Notes under the pieces: generated by a model
Told to the model about the DNA's origin: nothing
Databases searched by the model: none
What the model saw: only the letters and a program-made list of their open reading frames with translations
Program-made: the position numbers and the translations under genes
Assembly: GCF_003350405.1 (NCBI RefSeq)
Contig: NZ_QQAW01000012.1
Location: forward strand, 39,372 to 103,371
Direction of reading: 5' to 3'
From: Gluconacetobacter liquefaciens
GTDB lineage: Bacteria > Pseudomonadota > Alphaproteobacteria > Acetobacterales > Acetobacteraceae
DNA: 64,000 nt
In this document: piece by piece, positions 46,641 through 56,127 of the stretch
Layout of the letters: every line of letters starts with the position of its first letter
Position numbering within the stretch: position 1 is the first letter of the stretch

Positions 46641-48037
46641 CGGGCGACGGCTCCAAGCCGGGCCATCACCTCGTCCCGGCCCAGGGCGGCCAGCGTGGCG
46701 TCGATGCCCGGCGAGGTCGCGCCGCCGGTCATCGCGGCACGCAGGGGCTGGGCCACCTGGCCCAGCTTGTGGCCGTGGTTCTCGGCGAAATGGCGCAGGG
46801 CGGCGTCGATCGAGGGCGCATCGAATTCCGCCAGCACCGCGAGGTCGCGCGCCAGCTTGCCCAGCATGACGCGGGCGTCGTCGCTCAGCAGCTTCTCGGC
46901 CTTGGCGTCGAAGGCCAGCGGCACATGCCGGCCCAGGAAGGCGGCGCTGTCGGCCAGTTCGACCAGCGTCTTCGCGCGTTCCTTCAGGCCGGGCATCAGC
47001 GTGAGGATGCGCGTGCGCAGCGTGTCGTCCACCGTTACGCCCTCGCGCCCCGCCAGCCGTTGCAGCACGTCGTCCGTCAGGCGCGCGTCGTCGGCCTGGC
47101 GCAGCCACACGCCGTTGAGGTGCGACAGCTTGGCGTAATCCATGCGTGAGGGCGACCGGCCGACGCCGTCCAGGTCGAACAGATGGATCTGCTCGTCACG
47201 CGACAGGATCTCGGCGTCGCCATGGCCCCAGCCTAGGCGCAGCAGGTAGTTGTTCAGCGCCTCGGGCAGGTAGCCCATGTCGCGGAACTCCACGACCGAC
47301 TGCGCGCCATGCCGCTTGGACAGCTTGGCGCCGTCCGGCCCGTGGATCAGCGGCAGATGCGCGAATTTCGGCAGGTCCCAGCCCATGGCGCGGTAGATCA
47401 TCGCCTGGCGGAAGGTGTTGGTCAGATGGTCGTCCCCGCGGATGACATGGGTAATGTCCATGTCATGGTCATCGACCACCACGGCGAGCTGATAGACCGG
47501 CGTGCCGTCGGCGCGCAGGATGATCATGTCGTCCATTTCGGCGTTGGCGACGCGGACATCGCCCTGCACCAGATCCTGGATCACCGCCTCGCCTTCGCGC
47601 GGGGCCCGGATGCGTACGGTATAGGGCGCGCCGGGAGGTGCTTCGGACGGGTCGCGATCGCGCCAGTAGCCGTTGTAGCGGGGGGGCTTGCCCTCCGCCA
47701 TCGCCTGCTCGCGCATCTGCTGCAATTCTTCCTGCGTGCAGTAGCAGCGATAGGCCAGCCCCTGCGTCAGCAGATGGTGCGCGATTTCGGCATGCCGCGC
47801 CTGGCGCGTGGACTGGAATACCGGTTCCTCGTCCGGGGTGATGCCCATCCAGGCCAGCCCGTCGAACAGTACGTCGACCGCATGTTGGGTCGACCGCTCG
47901 CGGTCGGTATCCTCGACACGGAGGAGGAATTTTCCTCCATGGTGGCGGGCATAGAGGAAGTTGAACAGGGCGGCGCGGGCGTTGCCGATATGCAGCAACC
48001 CGGTCGGGCTCGGTGCGAAGCGCGTACGAACGGTCAT
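46637..48037 (-). CDS. gltX: Glutamyl-tRNA synthetase
   Basis: 466 aa from the ATG at 48037 (AAGGAG upstream). Class I synthetase: HIGH-like [20 protein letters not shown]-like [11 protein letters not shown], and the RVEDTD...S binding loop. It charges tRNA-Glu (and in many alphaproteobacteria tRNA-Gln, then amidated). First gene of a gltX-pyrB-pyrC'-plsY-dprA run with four-base overlaps. A repeat element sits 83 bases upstream, where the promoter should be. Confidence 0.95.
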   Translation of the reverse strand: MTVRTRFAPSPTGLLHIGNARAALFNFLYARHHGGKFLLRVEDTDRERSTQHAVDVLFDGLAWMGITPDEEPVFQSTRQARHAEIAHHLLTQGLAYRCYCTQEELQQMREQAMAEGKPPRYNGYWRDRDPSEAPPGAPYTVRIRAPREGEAVIQDLVQGDVRVANAEMDDMIILRADGTPVYQLAVVVDDHDMDITHVIRGDDHLTNTFRQAMIYRAMGWDLPKFAHLPLIHGPDGAKLSKRHGAQSVVEFRDMGYLPEALNNYLLRLGWGHGDAEILSRDEQIHLFDLDGVGRSPSRMDYAKLSHLNGVWLRQADDARLTDDVLQRLAGREGVTVDDTLRTRILTLMPGLKERAKTLVELADSAAFLGRHVPLAFDAKAEKLLSDDARVMLGKLARDLAVLAEFDAPSIDAALRHFAENHGHKLGQVAQPLRAAMTGGATSPGIDATLAALGRDEVMARLGAVAR

Positions 48038-48120
48038 GAGCCGGCTCCTTACCATGAGACGCTGTTTGCCGACAGGGGGCGCCGGTATGGGAGCGTTGCG
48101 GGTGTGAGGCGTTTGACTCT

Positions 48121-48240
48121 TCTTTTTCTGAAGAAAAAGAAGCAAAAAGACTTTTATTCCGTTGTCGGCATTCCGTCTGGTCCGGCGGTTTTCCCTTTAA
48201 AAGGCTAAAAGTTTTTTGGTTCTTTTTTTCAAAAAAGAAC
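48121..48240. repeat. Inverted-arm repeat element, copy A
   Basis: 120 bp with conserved arms and a unique centre. The left arm 48121-48151 (TCTTTTTCTGAAGAAAAAGA, then AGCAAAAAGAC) and right arm 48207-48240 (AAAAGTTTTTTGGTTC, then a T7/A6 hairpin) are nearly reverse complements of each other. Copy B at 50329-50447 has the same arms and a different centre. Each arm also forms its own small hairpin, so the element probably acts as a transcription terminator. The comEC frame starts inside the right arm. Confidence 0.8.
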
Positions 48241-50324
48241 GGGACAGGCTCGTCGGGCTGCTGTTGGCCGAGCAGAGGCGTCTGGCGCTGTGGCTGCCGG
48301 TCGGGCTGGGGCTGGGCATCGCGTGGTATTTCCGGCTGCGGTGCGAGCCGGGGGTGCCGGAGCTTCTGGCTTGGGCCGGCATCGCCGTTCTGGGGCTCGG
48401 CTGGATCGCGTGGCGGCCGTTCGCGCTGGCGCCGCGTGTGCTGGGTGGCGGTGCGGCGACGGTGGCCGTGGGGTTTCTCGCCGCGTTCTGGGCCACCCAT
48501 CGTCAGCCGCCGTTGCCCGACCTGCCGGCGCGCGCGACCATCGTGACGGGCCGTGTCGTGGCCGTGGCGCTGCTGCCGGCCGATGGTCCGTCCGTGCGTC
48601 GGCTGGATCTGGCCGGCGCGGTGCTGGACGACCCGCTGGATTCCGGCATGCCGCCCCTGCGGCGCATCCTGCGCGTGCGTCTGCGTGCCGACGATCCGCT
48701 GGTGCCTGTTCCGGGCATGATGGTGCGGGTGCGCGCCCTGTTGCGGCCGCCAGCCCCGCCGTCCTGGCCCGGTGGCCCCGACCGGCAGCGCCGCGCCTAT
48801 TTCGACGGCACCGCCGGCAGCGGAACGGCATTGGGTCGGGCGCAGACACTTGGACCCGTGCCGGGGGCGTCGTCGCTGGAAGGGCTGCGCGAGCGGATCT
48901 CGGCCCGGATCGTGCGAGTTTTGCCGGGTGCTGTGGGTGGAGTGGCGACGGCGGTGCTGACCGGCTCGGCCGTAGGCATGGCGCAGGCGGATCGTGATGC
49001 GTTCGCCGATGCGGGGTTGGCCCATCTGCTGGCCGTGGCGGGCCTGCATCTGGGCATCGTCATGGGGGTCTCGGTGGCGGCGGCGCGGCTGCTGCTGGCG
49101 TGTTCGGAACGGGCGACGTTGTATTGGCCATGCCGCTCGATCGCCGCCTTCGCCGGGCTAGCGGCCGGCATCGTGTATGTGGTGCTGACGGGCGCGCATC
49201 TGCCGGCCCTGCGCAGCCTGACCATGGCGGCGCTGGTGGTGCTGGCCATCGTGACCGGCCGGCGGGCGCTGTCGCTGCGCGGGCTGGCGGTGGGGGCGAT
49301 CCTGCTGCTGCTGACCGGGCCGGCCGATCTGCTGGAAGCCCCGTTGCAGATGTCGCTGGCCGCCGTCATGGCGCTGGCGGCGGGTGCCGAGGTCACGCGC
49401 CCGCTCATGGCCCGCCTGACCGAGCAGCCCGGCTGGTGGCGGCGCGTCCTGCATCATGTCGCGCATCTGGCGCAGGCCAGCCTGCTGGCCGGCGGGGCCA
49501 CGGTGCCGGTGGTGATGGCGCATTTCGGCACACTCCAGCCCTGGTTCGTGCTGGCCAATCTGCTGGCGGTGCCGCTGATGGCGCTGTGCGTCCTGCCGCT
49601 GGGCCTGCTGTCCCTGTTTCTGATGCCATGGGGCGTCGAATCCGTGGCCCTGGTTCCGATGGGTTGGGGCATCGGGTGGATTCTCGATCTGGCGCGCATG
49701 GTTTCCGGCTGGCCGGCGGCAAGGCTGGCGGTGCCGGCCATGCCGGGATGGGGGCTGGCGATGTGGGTGCTGGGCCTGTGCTGGCTTTGCCTTTGGATGG
49801 GCCGATGGCGCTGGTGGGGTGTGAGCCTGATGGTGCTGGGGATGGCCGCGCCTTTTCTGATCGTGCGTCCGGATCTGCTGCTGTCCCCCGATGGACGGAC
49901 GGTGGCGGTGCGGGATGGTGCCGTGCTGCGGGTCGGCCCCCATCCCGGCAGTGAGCGGCTGGTCGAGGATGATTGGCATCAGGCTCTGGCGCTGCCGATC
50001 GTGCCGCTGGCGGGTAGCGCGGCCTGTCAGGATGGATTGTGCCTGCTCGATCGCGGACGTGTCGCACTCCGCTTGCGGGGTGCGCCACCGGTTCGCTGTG
50101 CTGGGCTGGAATTGCTGATTACGCTCGCGCCTGATGACGCAGGGTGTCCCGGTGTGCGCAGGCTCGACACGCTGGAGACCTGGAAAAACGGCGCGCAGGC
50201 TGTGTTTCTGCACCCTGCCGGCCCGGTGGTGCTTTCGGATCGTAGTTGGCGTGGAACGCGCCCCTGGGTGCTGGCGCTGGGCCAGCATGGTGTGCCCGTT
50301 CTGCCGATGGCGCAGCGGGAGTAG
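48216..50324 (+). CDS. comEC: ComEC/Rec2-family DNA uptake channel
   Basis: Up to 702 aa. An N-terminal DUF4131-like part with hydrophobic segments (LWLPVGLGLGIAWYF) is followed by the Competence domain with many membrane helices (HLLAVAGLHLGIVMGVSVAA is the family signature) and a soluble tail of about 150 residues. No metallo-beta-lactamase motif, as in many alphaproteobacterial forms. It conducts single-stranded DNA across the inner membrane. The only start upstream of the conserved part in this frame is TTG at 48216, inside repeat copy A; later starts such as TTG near 48263 would remove little. True start uncertain. Confidence 0.88.
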   Translation: MVLFFKKERDRLVGLLLAEQRRLALWLPVGLGLGIAWYFRLRCEPGVPELLAWAGIAVLGLGWIAWRPFALAPRVLGGGAATVAVGFLAAFWATHRQPPLPDLPARATIVTGRVVAVALLPADGPSVRRLDLAGAVLDDPLDSGMPPLRRILRVRLRADDPLVPVPGMMVRVRALLRPPAPPSWPGGPDRQRRAYFDGTAGSGTALGRAQTLGPVPGASSLEGLRERISARIVRVLPGAVGGVATAVLTGSAVGMAQADRDAFADAGLAHLLAVAGLHLGIVMGVSVAAARLLLACSERATLYWPCRSIAAFAGLAAGIVYVVLTGAHLPALRSLTMAALVVLAIVTGRRALSLRGLAVGAILLLLTGPADLLEAPLQMSLAAVMALAAGAEVTRPLMARLTEQPGWWRRVLHHVAHLAQASLLAGGATVPVVMAHFGTLQPWFVLANLLAVPLMALCVLPLGLLSLFLMPWGVESVALVPMGWGIGWILDLARMVSGWPAARLAVPAMPGWGLAMWVLGLCWLCLWMGRWRWWGVSLMVLGMAAPFLIVRPDLLLSPDGRTVAVRDGAVLRVGPHPGSERLVEDDWHQALALPIVPLAGSAACQDGLCLLDRGRVALRLRGAPPVRCAGLELLITLAPDDAGCPGVRRLDTLETWKNGAQAVFLHPAGPVVLSDRSWRGTRPWVLALGQHGVPVLPMAQRE

Positions 50325-50328
50325 GTCG

Positions 50329-50447
50329 TCTTTTTCTGAAGAAAAAGAAGCAAAAAGACCTTTATCGGTTCAGGAGCGTCGTAAGGTGCAAGAATAAAAA
50401 TCCTGAACAGATCAAAAGTTTTTTGGTTCTTTTTTTCAAAAAAGAAC
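50329..50447. repeat. Inverted-arm repeat element, copy B
   Basis: 119 bp, starting four bases after the comEC stop and ending four bases before the nth stop. Arms as in copy A (left arm 50329-50359, right arm 50414-50447, the latter identical to copy A); the central ~54 bases are unrelated. Same orientation as copy A. Confidence 0.8.
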
Positions 50448-50451
50448 AGCT

Positions 50452-51138
50452 TCAGGGCGCGATCAACACCTTTGCCGTATACTGGCAAGGCTCGGTCGCC
50501 GGGCACCGCCAGCAATCCGGCCGGCGGGCCTTGCAGACATAGCGTCCGTGCAGGATCAGCCAGTGATGGGCCGGGCGCAGCATGGGTGCTGGGATGCGGG
50601 CCACCAACTGGTCCTCTACCGCGCGGGTGGTCTTGCCGGGGGCCAGACCGGTGCGGTTGCCGATGCGGAAGATATGGGTATCGACGGCCATGGTGCTGTC
50701 GCCGAAGGCCACGTTCATCACCACGTTGGCGGTCTTGCGGCCCACGCCGGGCAGGGCTTCCAGCGCCGCGCGGTCGTGCGGCACCTGTCCGTCATGCTGG
50801 TCCAGCAGGGCCTGCGACAGGGCGACGACGTTGCGGGCCTTGGTGCGCCACAGGCCGATGCTGCGGATATGCTCGCCGACCGCCTCTTCACCCAGCGCCA
50901 CCATCGCGGCGGGGTTCGGGGCGTCGCGGAACAGGCCCTTGGTCACGCGGTTGACCGAGACGTCGGTGGCCTGCGCGGACAGGGCGACGGCAACCAGCAG
51001 CGTATAGTCGTCGACGAAATCCAGCTCGCTCTCCGCATTTGGGTGGGCGGCGGCCAGCAGGGTGATGAAGCGTTCGACTTCCTTCAGCGTCATGCGGCGG
51101 CGGGCGCCGGCCGGGCGGGTGGTTGGGGTGCGGGTCAT
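50452..51138 (-). CDS. nth: Endonuclease III
   Basis: 228 aa. Helix-hairpin-helix LEALPGVGRKTANVV with the catalytic lysine, the catalytic aspartate in MAVDTHIFRIGNRTG, and the 4Fe-4S cluster C-x6-C-x2-C-x5-C near the C-terminus (CKARRPDCWRCPATEPC). A base-excision glycosylase/AP lyase for oxidised pyrimidines. Convergent with comEC, separated by repeat copy B. Possible shorter start at MTLKEVERF. Confidence 0.95.
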   Translation of the reverse strand: MTRTPTTRPAGARRRMTLKEVERFITLLAAAHPNAESELDFVDDYTLLVAVALSAQATDVSVNRVTKGLFRDAPNPAAMVALGEEAVGEHIRSIGLWRTKARNVVALSQALLDQHDGQVPHDRAALEALPGVGRKTANVVMNVAFGDSTMAVDTHIFRIGNRTGLAPGKTTRAVEDQLVARIPAPMLRPAHHWLILHGRYVCKARRPDCWRCPATEPCQYTAKVLIAP

Positions 51139-51399
51139 GCCGTCTCTGCGGAAGGTGAAAGGTGAAGTGCGGTCCGTTTTCGGCCGGATGACGCAATCTG
51201 TAAATCGTCGGGCACGCGGGCCTGTCGTACCGCCTTGCGTTCCGGGGGCTGCACGGCGATAATTTGGCCAGAAACCGGGACAAGATCAGAATGCCCATCG
51301 TGCGGCGCGGGCGCGCGCCGCGCGGCACGCGACGGTCTGCGCCGTCGCCGCGGTTGGGGCTGACGCACGAGGATGGTCGGCAGAACCGGCCGGAGCAGC

Positions 51400-53232
51400 A
51401 TGACAGACCAACAAGCCGCATCGGGCCAGGAAGGTCCTGCGCGCAACGAATTTGCCGAGGTTCTGGATTTCGTGATCCGCCGCTGGCTGCGCCATCCCGG
51501 CGCGCTGGCCTGGACGCTGGCGGGCGTCTCGGTGGCGACGGTGGCCGATGTGGCCACGCCGCTGCTGGCGGGCTGGATCGTGGATGACGTCTCGCACACT
51601 GCCGGTGGGGTGGGCGCGGGTGGGGTTGCCACGCCGGCGATGGAGGCCGCCCGGCGCGGCGCGCTGTGGCTGGTTGGCGGCCTGGTGCTGCTGGGCCTGC
51701 TGGGCGTGGCCGGGCGCCGCATGTCCTATCTGGGGATTACGCATCTGACCGCGCGCACCATGCGTGGCATTGCCGAGAGCGCCTTCGCCCGAGTCCAGCG
51801 TTTTTCGACCGACTGGCACGGCAACACCTTCGCCGGTTCGACCGTGCGCCGGCTGACGCGCGGCATGTGGGCCACCGACACGCTGGCCGATACGTTGATG
51901 CTCATGCTGCTGCCCAGCGTGCTGGTGCTGGCGGCAACCACGGTGGTGCTGGCGGCGCACTGGCCGTCGATGGGCCTGCTGCTGGGGGTCAGTTCGATCC
52001 TGCTGGTGGCGATGTCCACGTCGCTGACCCTGCGCTACGTCGCGCCCTCGGCCCGGCTGGCCAACAAGTGGGATACCCGCATGGGCGCCGCGCTGGCCGA
52101 TGCCGTCACCTGCAATACCGTCGTCAAGGCATTCGGTGCCGAAGCGCGTGAGGACGCACATCTGTCACGCATCCTCGCACGCTGGCAGACGCGCACCGAA
52201 CGGTCGTGGATTCGGGGCACCAATTCGGGAAATCTCCAGAACGTCGCAGCCCTGTTGATGCGCGTCCTGCTGATCGGCGCGGTGCTGGCGCTATGGTGGC
52301 GCGGCCGTGCCGGACCGGGCGACGTGGCATATGTGCTCACCATGGTCTTTCTGGTGCAGGGCTACCTGCGCGATATCGGGCAGCAGATTTCGATGGTCCA
52401 GCGCTCGGTCAACGAAATGGAAGAACTGGTCGCCATCTATCGTCAGCCGCTGGGCGTCGCAGATCGGCCGGGGGCCGGCACGCTGCATGTCACGCATGGT
52501 GCCGTCCGCTTCGATCATGTCGGATTCGGTTACAAGGCGCAGACCCGTCCACTGTTCCATGATCTGTCGATCGACATCCCCGCCGGCAGCCGCGTCGCGC
52601 TGGTTGGCCCTTCAGGTTCGGGCAAGACCACGCTGATCAAGCTGTTGCAGCGGCTTTATGACGTAACCTCCGGCCAGATCCTGATCGACGGCACCGACAT
52701 TGCCACCGTCACGCAGTCCAGCCTGCGGTCGCAGATCGCGATCGTGCAGCAGGAACCGGTGCTGTTTCATCGCTCGCTGGCCGAGAACATCGCCTATGGC
52801 CGCCCCGGCGCCTCCATGGCGGAAATCGAGGAAGCCGCGCGTCAGGCCAATGCGGCCGGCTTCATCGACCGCCTGCCGAAGGGCTATGCCACCATGGTCG
52901 GCGAACGCGGTGTCAAGCTCTCGGGCGGCGAGCGCCAGCGTGTGGCCATCGCCCGCGCCTTCCTGACCAATGCCCCGATCCTGATCTTCGACGAAGCCAC
53001 CTCCAGCCTGGACTCGGAATCGGAAATCCTGGTGCAGGAGGCCATGGAACGGCTGATGCTCGGCCGCACTGTGCTGGTCATCGCCCACCGCCTCTCCACC
53101 GTCGTCGGCCTGGACCGCATCCTGGTCTTCGCCCACGGCGCGTTGCTGGAAGACGGATCACACGCGGAACTGGTGACGCATGAGGGCGGGTTGTATCGGC
53201 GGCTGTTCGAATTGCAGTCGCTGGACGGATAG
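51400..53232 (+). CDS. ABC exporter, fused permease and ATPase
   Basis: 610 aa from the ATG at 51400 (CGGAG upstream). Six-helix type I exporter membrane domain (about 35-330), then a nucleotide-binding domain with Walker A GPSGSGKTTLIKLLQ, signature LSGGERQRVAIARAFL, Walker B ILIFDEATSSLD and the H-loop in VIAHRLSTV. Works as a dimer; exports a lipid, peptide or drug. Near the MsbA/YheI group but not clearly either. Single gene; it ends next to tandem hairpins and the accessory island. Confidence 0.9.
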   Translation: MTDQQAASGQEGPARNEFAEVLDFVIRRWLRHPGALAWTLAGVSVATVADVATPLLAGWIVDDVSHTAGGVGAGGVATPAMEAARRGALWLVGGLVLLGLLGVAGRRMSYLGITHLTARTMRGIAESAFARVQRFSTDWHGNTFAGSTVRRLTRGMWATDTLADTLMLMLLPSVLVLAATTVVLAAHWPSMGLLLGVSSILLVAMSTSLTLRYVAPSARLANKWDTRMGAALADAVTCNTVVKAFGAEAREDAHLSRILARWQTRTERSWIRGTNSGNLQNVAALLMRVLLIGAVLALWWRGRAGPGDVAYVLTMVFLVQGYLRDIGQQISMVQRSVNEMEELVAIYRQPLGVADRPGAGTLHVTHGAVRFDHVGFGYKAQTRPLFHDLSIDIPAGSRVALVGPSGSGKTTLIKLLQRLYDVTSGQILIDGTDIATVTQSSLRSQIAIVQQEPVLFHRSLAENIAYGRPGASMAEIEEAARQANAAGFIDRLPKGYATMVGERGVKLSGGERQRVAIARAFLTNAPILIFDEATSSLDSESEILVQEAMERLMLGRTVLVIAHRLSTVVGLDRILVFAHGALLEDGSHAELVTHEGGLYRRLFELQSLDG

Positions 53233-53240
53233 GGGAAATC

Positions 53241-53283
53241 GCAGGGCGCTGCCCTGCACCCGGAAGGGGACAGTCGTCCCCTT
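53241..53283 (+). terminator. Tandem hairpins after the ABC gene
   Basis: GCAGGGC-GCT-GCCCTGC (53241-53257) and AAGGGGAC-AGTC-GTCCCCTT (53264-53283), starting nine bases after the ABC stop. The second ends in CTT rather than a T run. Confidence 0.6.
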
Positions 53284-53501
53284 CACCCCTGTTCGGTCAG
53301 AGGGGCAGCACGGCGAGAGAATGTCGGCTTCGGGGGGGGAAAGGAGAATGTCAGCTGTCCGTTGAGATGGTCGTACAGCGGACATTTGCGTGAACGCCTC
53401 TCCAGATAGTTTTACACCACTTGCGCACCAGTTGGCATATTGCCAAACTATGATGTGAAATCCCAGATCACCGCATGAACAGCGCGTCGGATTTTGATAA
53501 A

Positions 53502-54596
53502 TCAGCGACCCATGCCAGGCGGTTTGTCATCATGCGACGGAGGAGGAGGAGGAGGGGGAGGAGATATTATAGGCACAGATATCATTTTACTCTCGTCGAT
53601 AAGGGCATGATTGGCGCATAAAATTTTTAGCTTTTCAAAGGCCGGAGAAGATGCAGCCGATAATGCAACCATAGCCTTGAGATCGCGCTGCTGCTGCAGA
53701 CATGCTAGAGCGTCTTCTGGATTTGAAAATGTTCTCATATTTGAATAGTCTGTTTCAAATACCTGGTTAAATATAAACTCACATAAACTACACAAACTAT
53801 CTCCGCTCAAAGAATTTGTAGATAATTTTAAAGATTTACTGTATTCAAGAAATACTTCGTTGGCAGTTTTTACTGTCGCCGGAATACACGAAATACCCCC
53901 TGCGTTCCGTTGTCCTGGTTGCTGATAAAAAACATAATAAGACATTCCGGAGGATATTAGTCTATTTAGTTGTGACGTACCGTCATCACCGCGTGAAATC
54001 GAACAGGTTCCATTTATATTTAGATTCTTTTTTCCTTGCAATAAAGCGACTGAGTACCAATCATTTACTCCCAATTTCCTATGAAATAGTAACGCGAGAT
54101 CAGCTCCAATTTTTCCTTCGGAAGCGGTGGTTGGTGCCCAAAAGATATCTGGTCTTTCTTTGAAGCTATCGTGATACTCAACTAATTTACAAAAGTCATT
54201 CATATTTCTTACGGCATCATGAAGTAGTAATGAATTTATATCCCTTTCATCTTCACCTTCATATTTTGCACATACTGAGTATACAGCCGTAACTATTGAT
54301 GAGAAGAATATTCCTCTTCCTGGATCTTTAAACATCCAAGGGCGCTCTGCACAGAACATGATAGCATTATTGATGTCTAATTTTTGCAAAAGTATTTTTC
54401 TTCCGAAAAATAATGAGTATTCCTCTTTAAGGTAATTGCTAAAAAACTTTGGGACACTACCGGTTATTTTATCGTGACCAGAATCTATGTTGCATGAAAA
54501 ATTTGGCAACAAATCTTTTCTATTTAAATTTGACTCAATTATGCTTTGAAAAGCTGAAGCGATTGGTTGGTCAAAACTTTGTTTCCAGTAAGACAT
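53502..54596 (-). CDS. Unknown protein with possible PD-(D/E)XK-like signature
   Basis: 364 aa from the ATG at 54596. Very AT-rich compared with all neighbours, so probably acquired. No family recognised with certainty. The segment ASEGKIGADLALLFHRKLG, with SVALLQGKKN about 15 residues on, has the E..GAD...Q.K pattern found in restriction-like folds of several unnamed defence-associated proteins. There is a hydrophobic stretch (FFSSIVTAVYSV) near residue 100. The C-terminus has a run of eight prolines (PPPPPPPP) ending GMGR. No ribosome site stands out. Lone minus-strand gene of the island, divergent from the 83/309-aa pair. Confidence 0.7.
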   Translation of the reverse strand: MSYWKQSFDQPIASAFQSIIESNLNRKDLLPNFSCNIDSGHDKITGSVPKFFSNYLKEEYSLFFGRKILLQKLDINNAIMFCAERPWMFKDPGRGIFFSSIVTAVYSVCAKYEGEDERDINSLLLHDAVRNMNDFCKLVEYHDSFKERPDIFWAPTTASEGKIGADLALLFHRKLGVNDWYSVALLQGKKNLNINGTCSISRGDDGTSQLNRLISSGMSYYVFYQQPGQRNAGGISCIPATVKTANEVFLEYSKSLKLSTNSLSGDSLCSLCEFIFNQVFETDYSNMRTFSNPEDALACLQQQRDLKAMVALSAASSPAFEKLKILCANHALIDESKMISVPIISPPPPPPPPSHDDKPPGMGR

Positions 54597-54946
54597 TTCT
54601 TCTCACTCTCGTGCGCTTAAAATTCAAGCAATTTTTTGACATTATTTTCTATCAATATGTCAAGTTATAATTACAATATTTCCGCTTTCGGGAAAATCAA
54701 CCATTAGATGCAAAGACCATTATGAAGGCGACTGCTGCCTGTCTTGCTCCATATTACTGAGTAGACAGGCGGCCCTGGGGGGGGGACGGAAAGTCCGGAT
54801 TGTGATAAGATATCATTGGAAACAGACGCCCCCGCTGATCTAGAAGCATTAACGTTTCCCATTTTTGGTCGCAATTCGACGAAGCCCGATGGGCCATAGC
54901 ACCAATTATGTTATCATCTCAATTTGAAGTCAGGGAGAGCGCTTAA
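54597..54946. other. Divergent intergenic region of the island
   Basis: 350 bases, AT-rich on the left, with a hairpin at 54737-54770 and a nine-G run at 54777-54785. It must carry the start signals for both directions; no gene is seen. Confidence 0.5.
54737..54770. repeat. Hairpin with 8-bp stem
   Basis: GCCTGTCT, 18-base loop, AGACAGGC. Could be an operator or a leader structure upstream of the 83-aa gene. Confidence 0.45.
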
Positions 54947-55198
54947 ATGAATCCGGTTCGAAAAATCGCGGTTGTTGGCTTACTTGAATGGATTAGCAAG
55001 AATAAGCCATCAGTGAAATCTTTGTCCGGCCTTGATCGCGAGAGGTTTATGGAACATGTGACCGACTACGAACTCGCTAAAGGTATCAACACGATATCGA
55101 ATCGGAATTCCGATCTCTGGAGAAAATGGGAGTCCACTCATATGTACTTTTTTGAGAATGCTCACTCTGATCAAGAAGCATTGGCTGCCTACGACTGA
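54947..55198 (+). CDS. Small unknown protein, first of a coupled pair
   Basis: 83 aa (MNPVRKIAVVGLLEWISK..). GGGAGAG lies upstream of the ATG. Soluble, mixed charge, no known motif; resembles a small helical protein. Its TGA overlaps the next ATG by one base (TGATG), so the two are made together, as in partner pairs of toxin-antitoxin or other conflict systems. Function unknown. Confidence 0.65.
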   Translation: MNPVRKIAVVGLLEWISKNKPSVKSLSGLDRERFMEHVTDYELAKGINTISNRNSDLWRKWESTHMYFFENAHSDQEALAAYD

Positions 55199-56127
55199 TG
55201 AAAGATGCACTCAATCCCGAGGCCACCAGCTTCATCTCCCAATCGGAGCTTTTGGCGCTTGGGATAAAGGTCAGGAAAGGTACTGCTCCATCGGACCGAG
55301 GCGGCGATCTCCTTCAGCGCTTTATTGAGGTTCCTAACCGGTTGGTCATAGCCTATTCGTCTGACGACGAATCTCTCTGCAATTACATCACTGAACACTG
55401 GTCGGCGCTGGATGGCATGTCGGGCAAGTGGTGCGACATTTACCTGTCGATGCTTCAGATGAGCGGGGACGAAGATGTGTACTCGGCGATGAGCGACCTT
55501 CGCATGCTACCAGGCGGTGAAGCTCTCAGGGTGAATGCGCTGCCGATCGCGTTGTTGTGGTCAGCTGGAGCTGCTGCCTGCATATCTCTCAGGGAGTTTT
55601 CGACTTCCAAAGCAGACCTGACCAAGTTTTTTCGCCATATCTTCCAGTTTCTGAGTGAAATAAACGGTGGCTTAACAGGCGGAGACGAAGAAGCTTTGCG
55701 ATCCACATTGGTATCAGCTCTACCCAAGGTCCAACCCCTGAGTGGTTACAGCTTTTTTGTGGAGAACATAGAAATGAACGATCATAAATATATAGCCGAT
55801 CGCGGCGGGGTGGTTGTAGGTGCCGGTGCCAGTGCTGGCAATATTATCGCCAATTATGGGAGCCAGTTAAATTCGTTTGATCTTCCGCTTCTGGCCTCAC
55901 AACTAAAGCAGCTACGTGGCGCCTTGAAGAAAAATGCAGACGATAATGATTCCACCCATGACGTTGCGATTGGTCAGATCGCGACCGCAGCGAAAGCCGC
56001 TGAGGCAGGCGAGCGCGGTGAAGTGTTCGCGGCCCTCAAAAATGCCGGTAGCTGGGCACTGGGTATCGCGCAAACCCTTGGTGTAAGCGCCGCTACAGAG
56101 GCCATCAAGCACGCCATGAACAGTTAG
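55198..56127 (+). CDS. Unknown protein, two-part architecture (conflict-system-like)
   Basis: 309 aa. The N-terminal part (about 40-165) has blocks such as RLVIAYSSDDESLCNYI, SGKWCDIYLSML, LPIALLWSAGAAA and ISLREF and no known name that I can give. The C-terminal part (about 200-309) has a glycine-rich VVVGAGASAGNIIANYG, then a helical module LASQLKQLRGALKKNAD..IGQIATAAKAAEAGE..LKNAGSWALGIAQTLGV. I recall this helical module recurring as a C-terminal add-on to varied bacterial proteins of immunity type; this is from memory and unverified. Translationally coupled to the 83-aa gene. Moderately lower GC than the housekeeping genes. Confidence 0.7.
   Translation: MKDALNPEATSFISQSELLALGIKVRKGTAPSDRGGDLLQRFIEVPNRLVIAYSSDDESLCNYITEHWSALDGMSGKWCDIYLSMLQMSGDEDVYSAMSDLRMLPGGEALRVNALPIALLWSAGAAACISLREFSTSKADLTKFFRHIFQFLSEINGGLTGGDEEALRSTLVSALPKVQPLSGYSFFVENIEMNDHKYIADRGGVVVGAGASAGNIIANYGSQLNSFDLPLLASQLKQLRGALKKNADDNDSTHDVAIGQIATAAKAAEAGERGEVFAALKNAGSWALGIAQTLGVSAATEAIKHAMNS

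Noticed and set aside
54777..54785. Nine-G run as a phase-variation switch for the 83-aa gene
   Set aside because: It lies about 160 bases upstream of the start and outside any reading frame, with no clear promoter spacing that it would alter.
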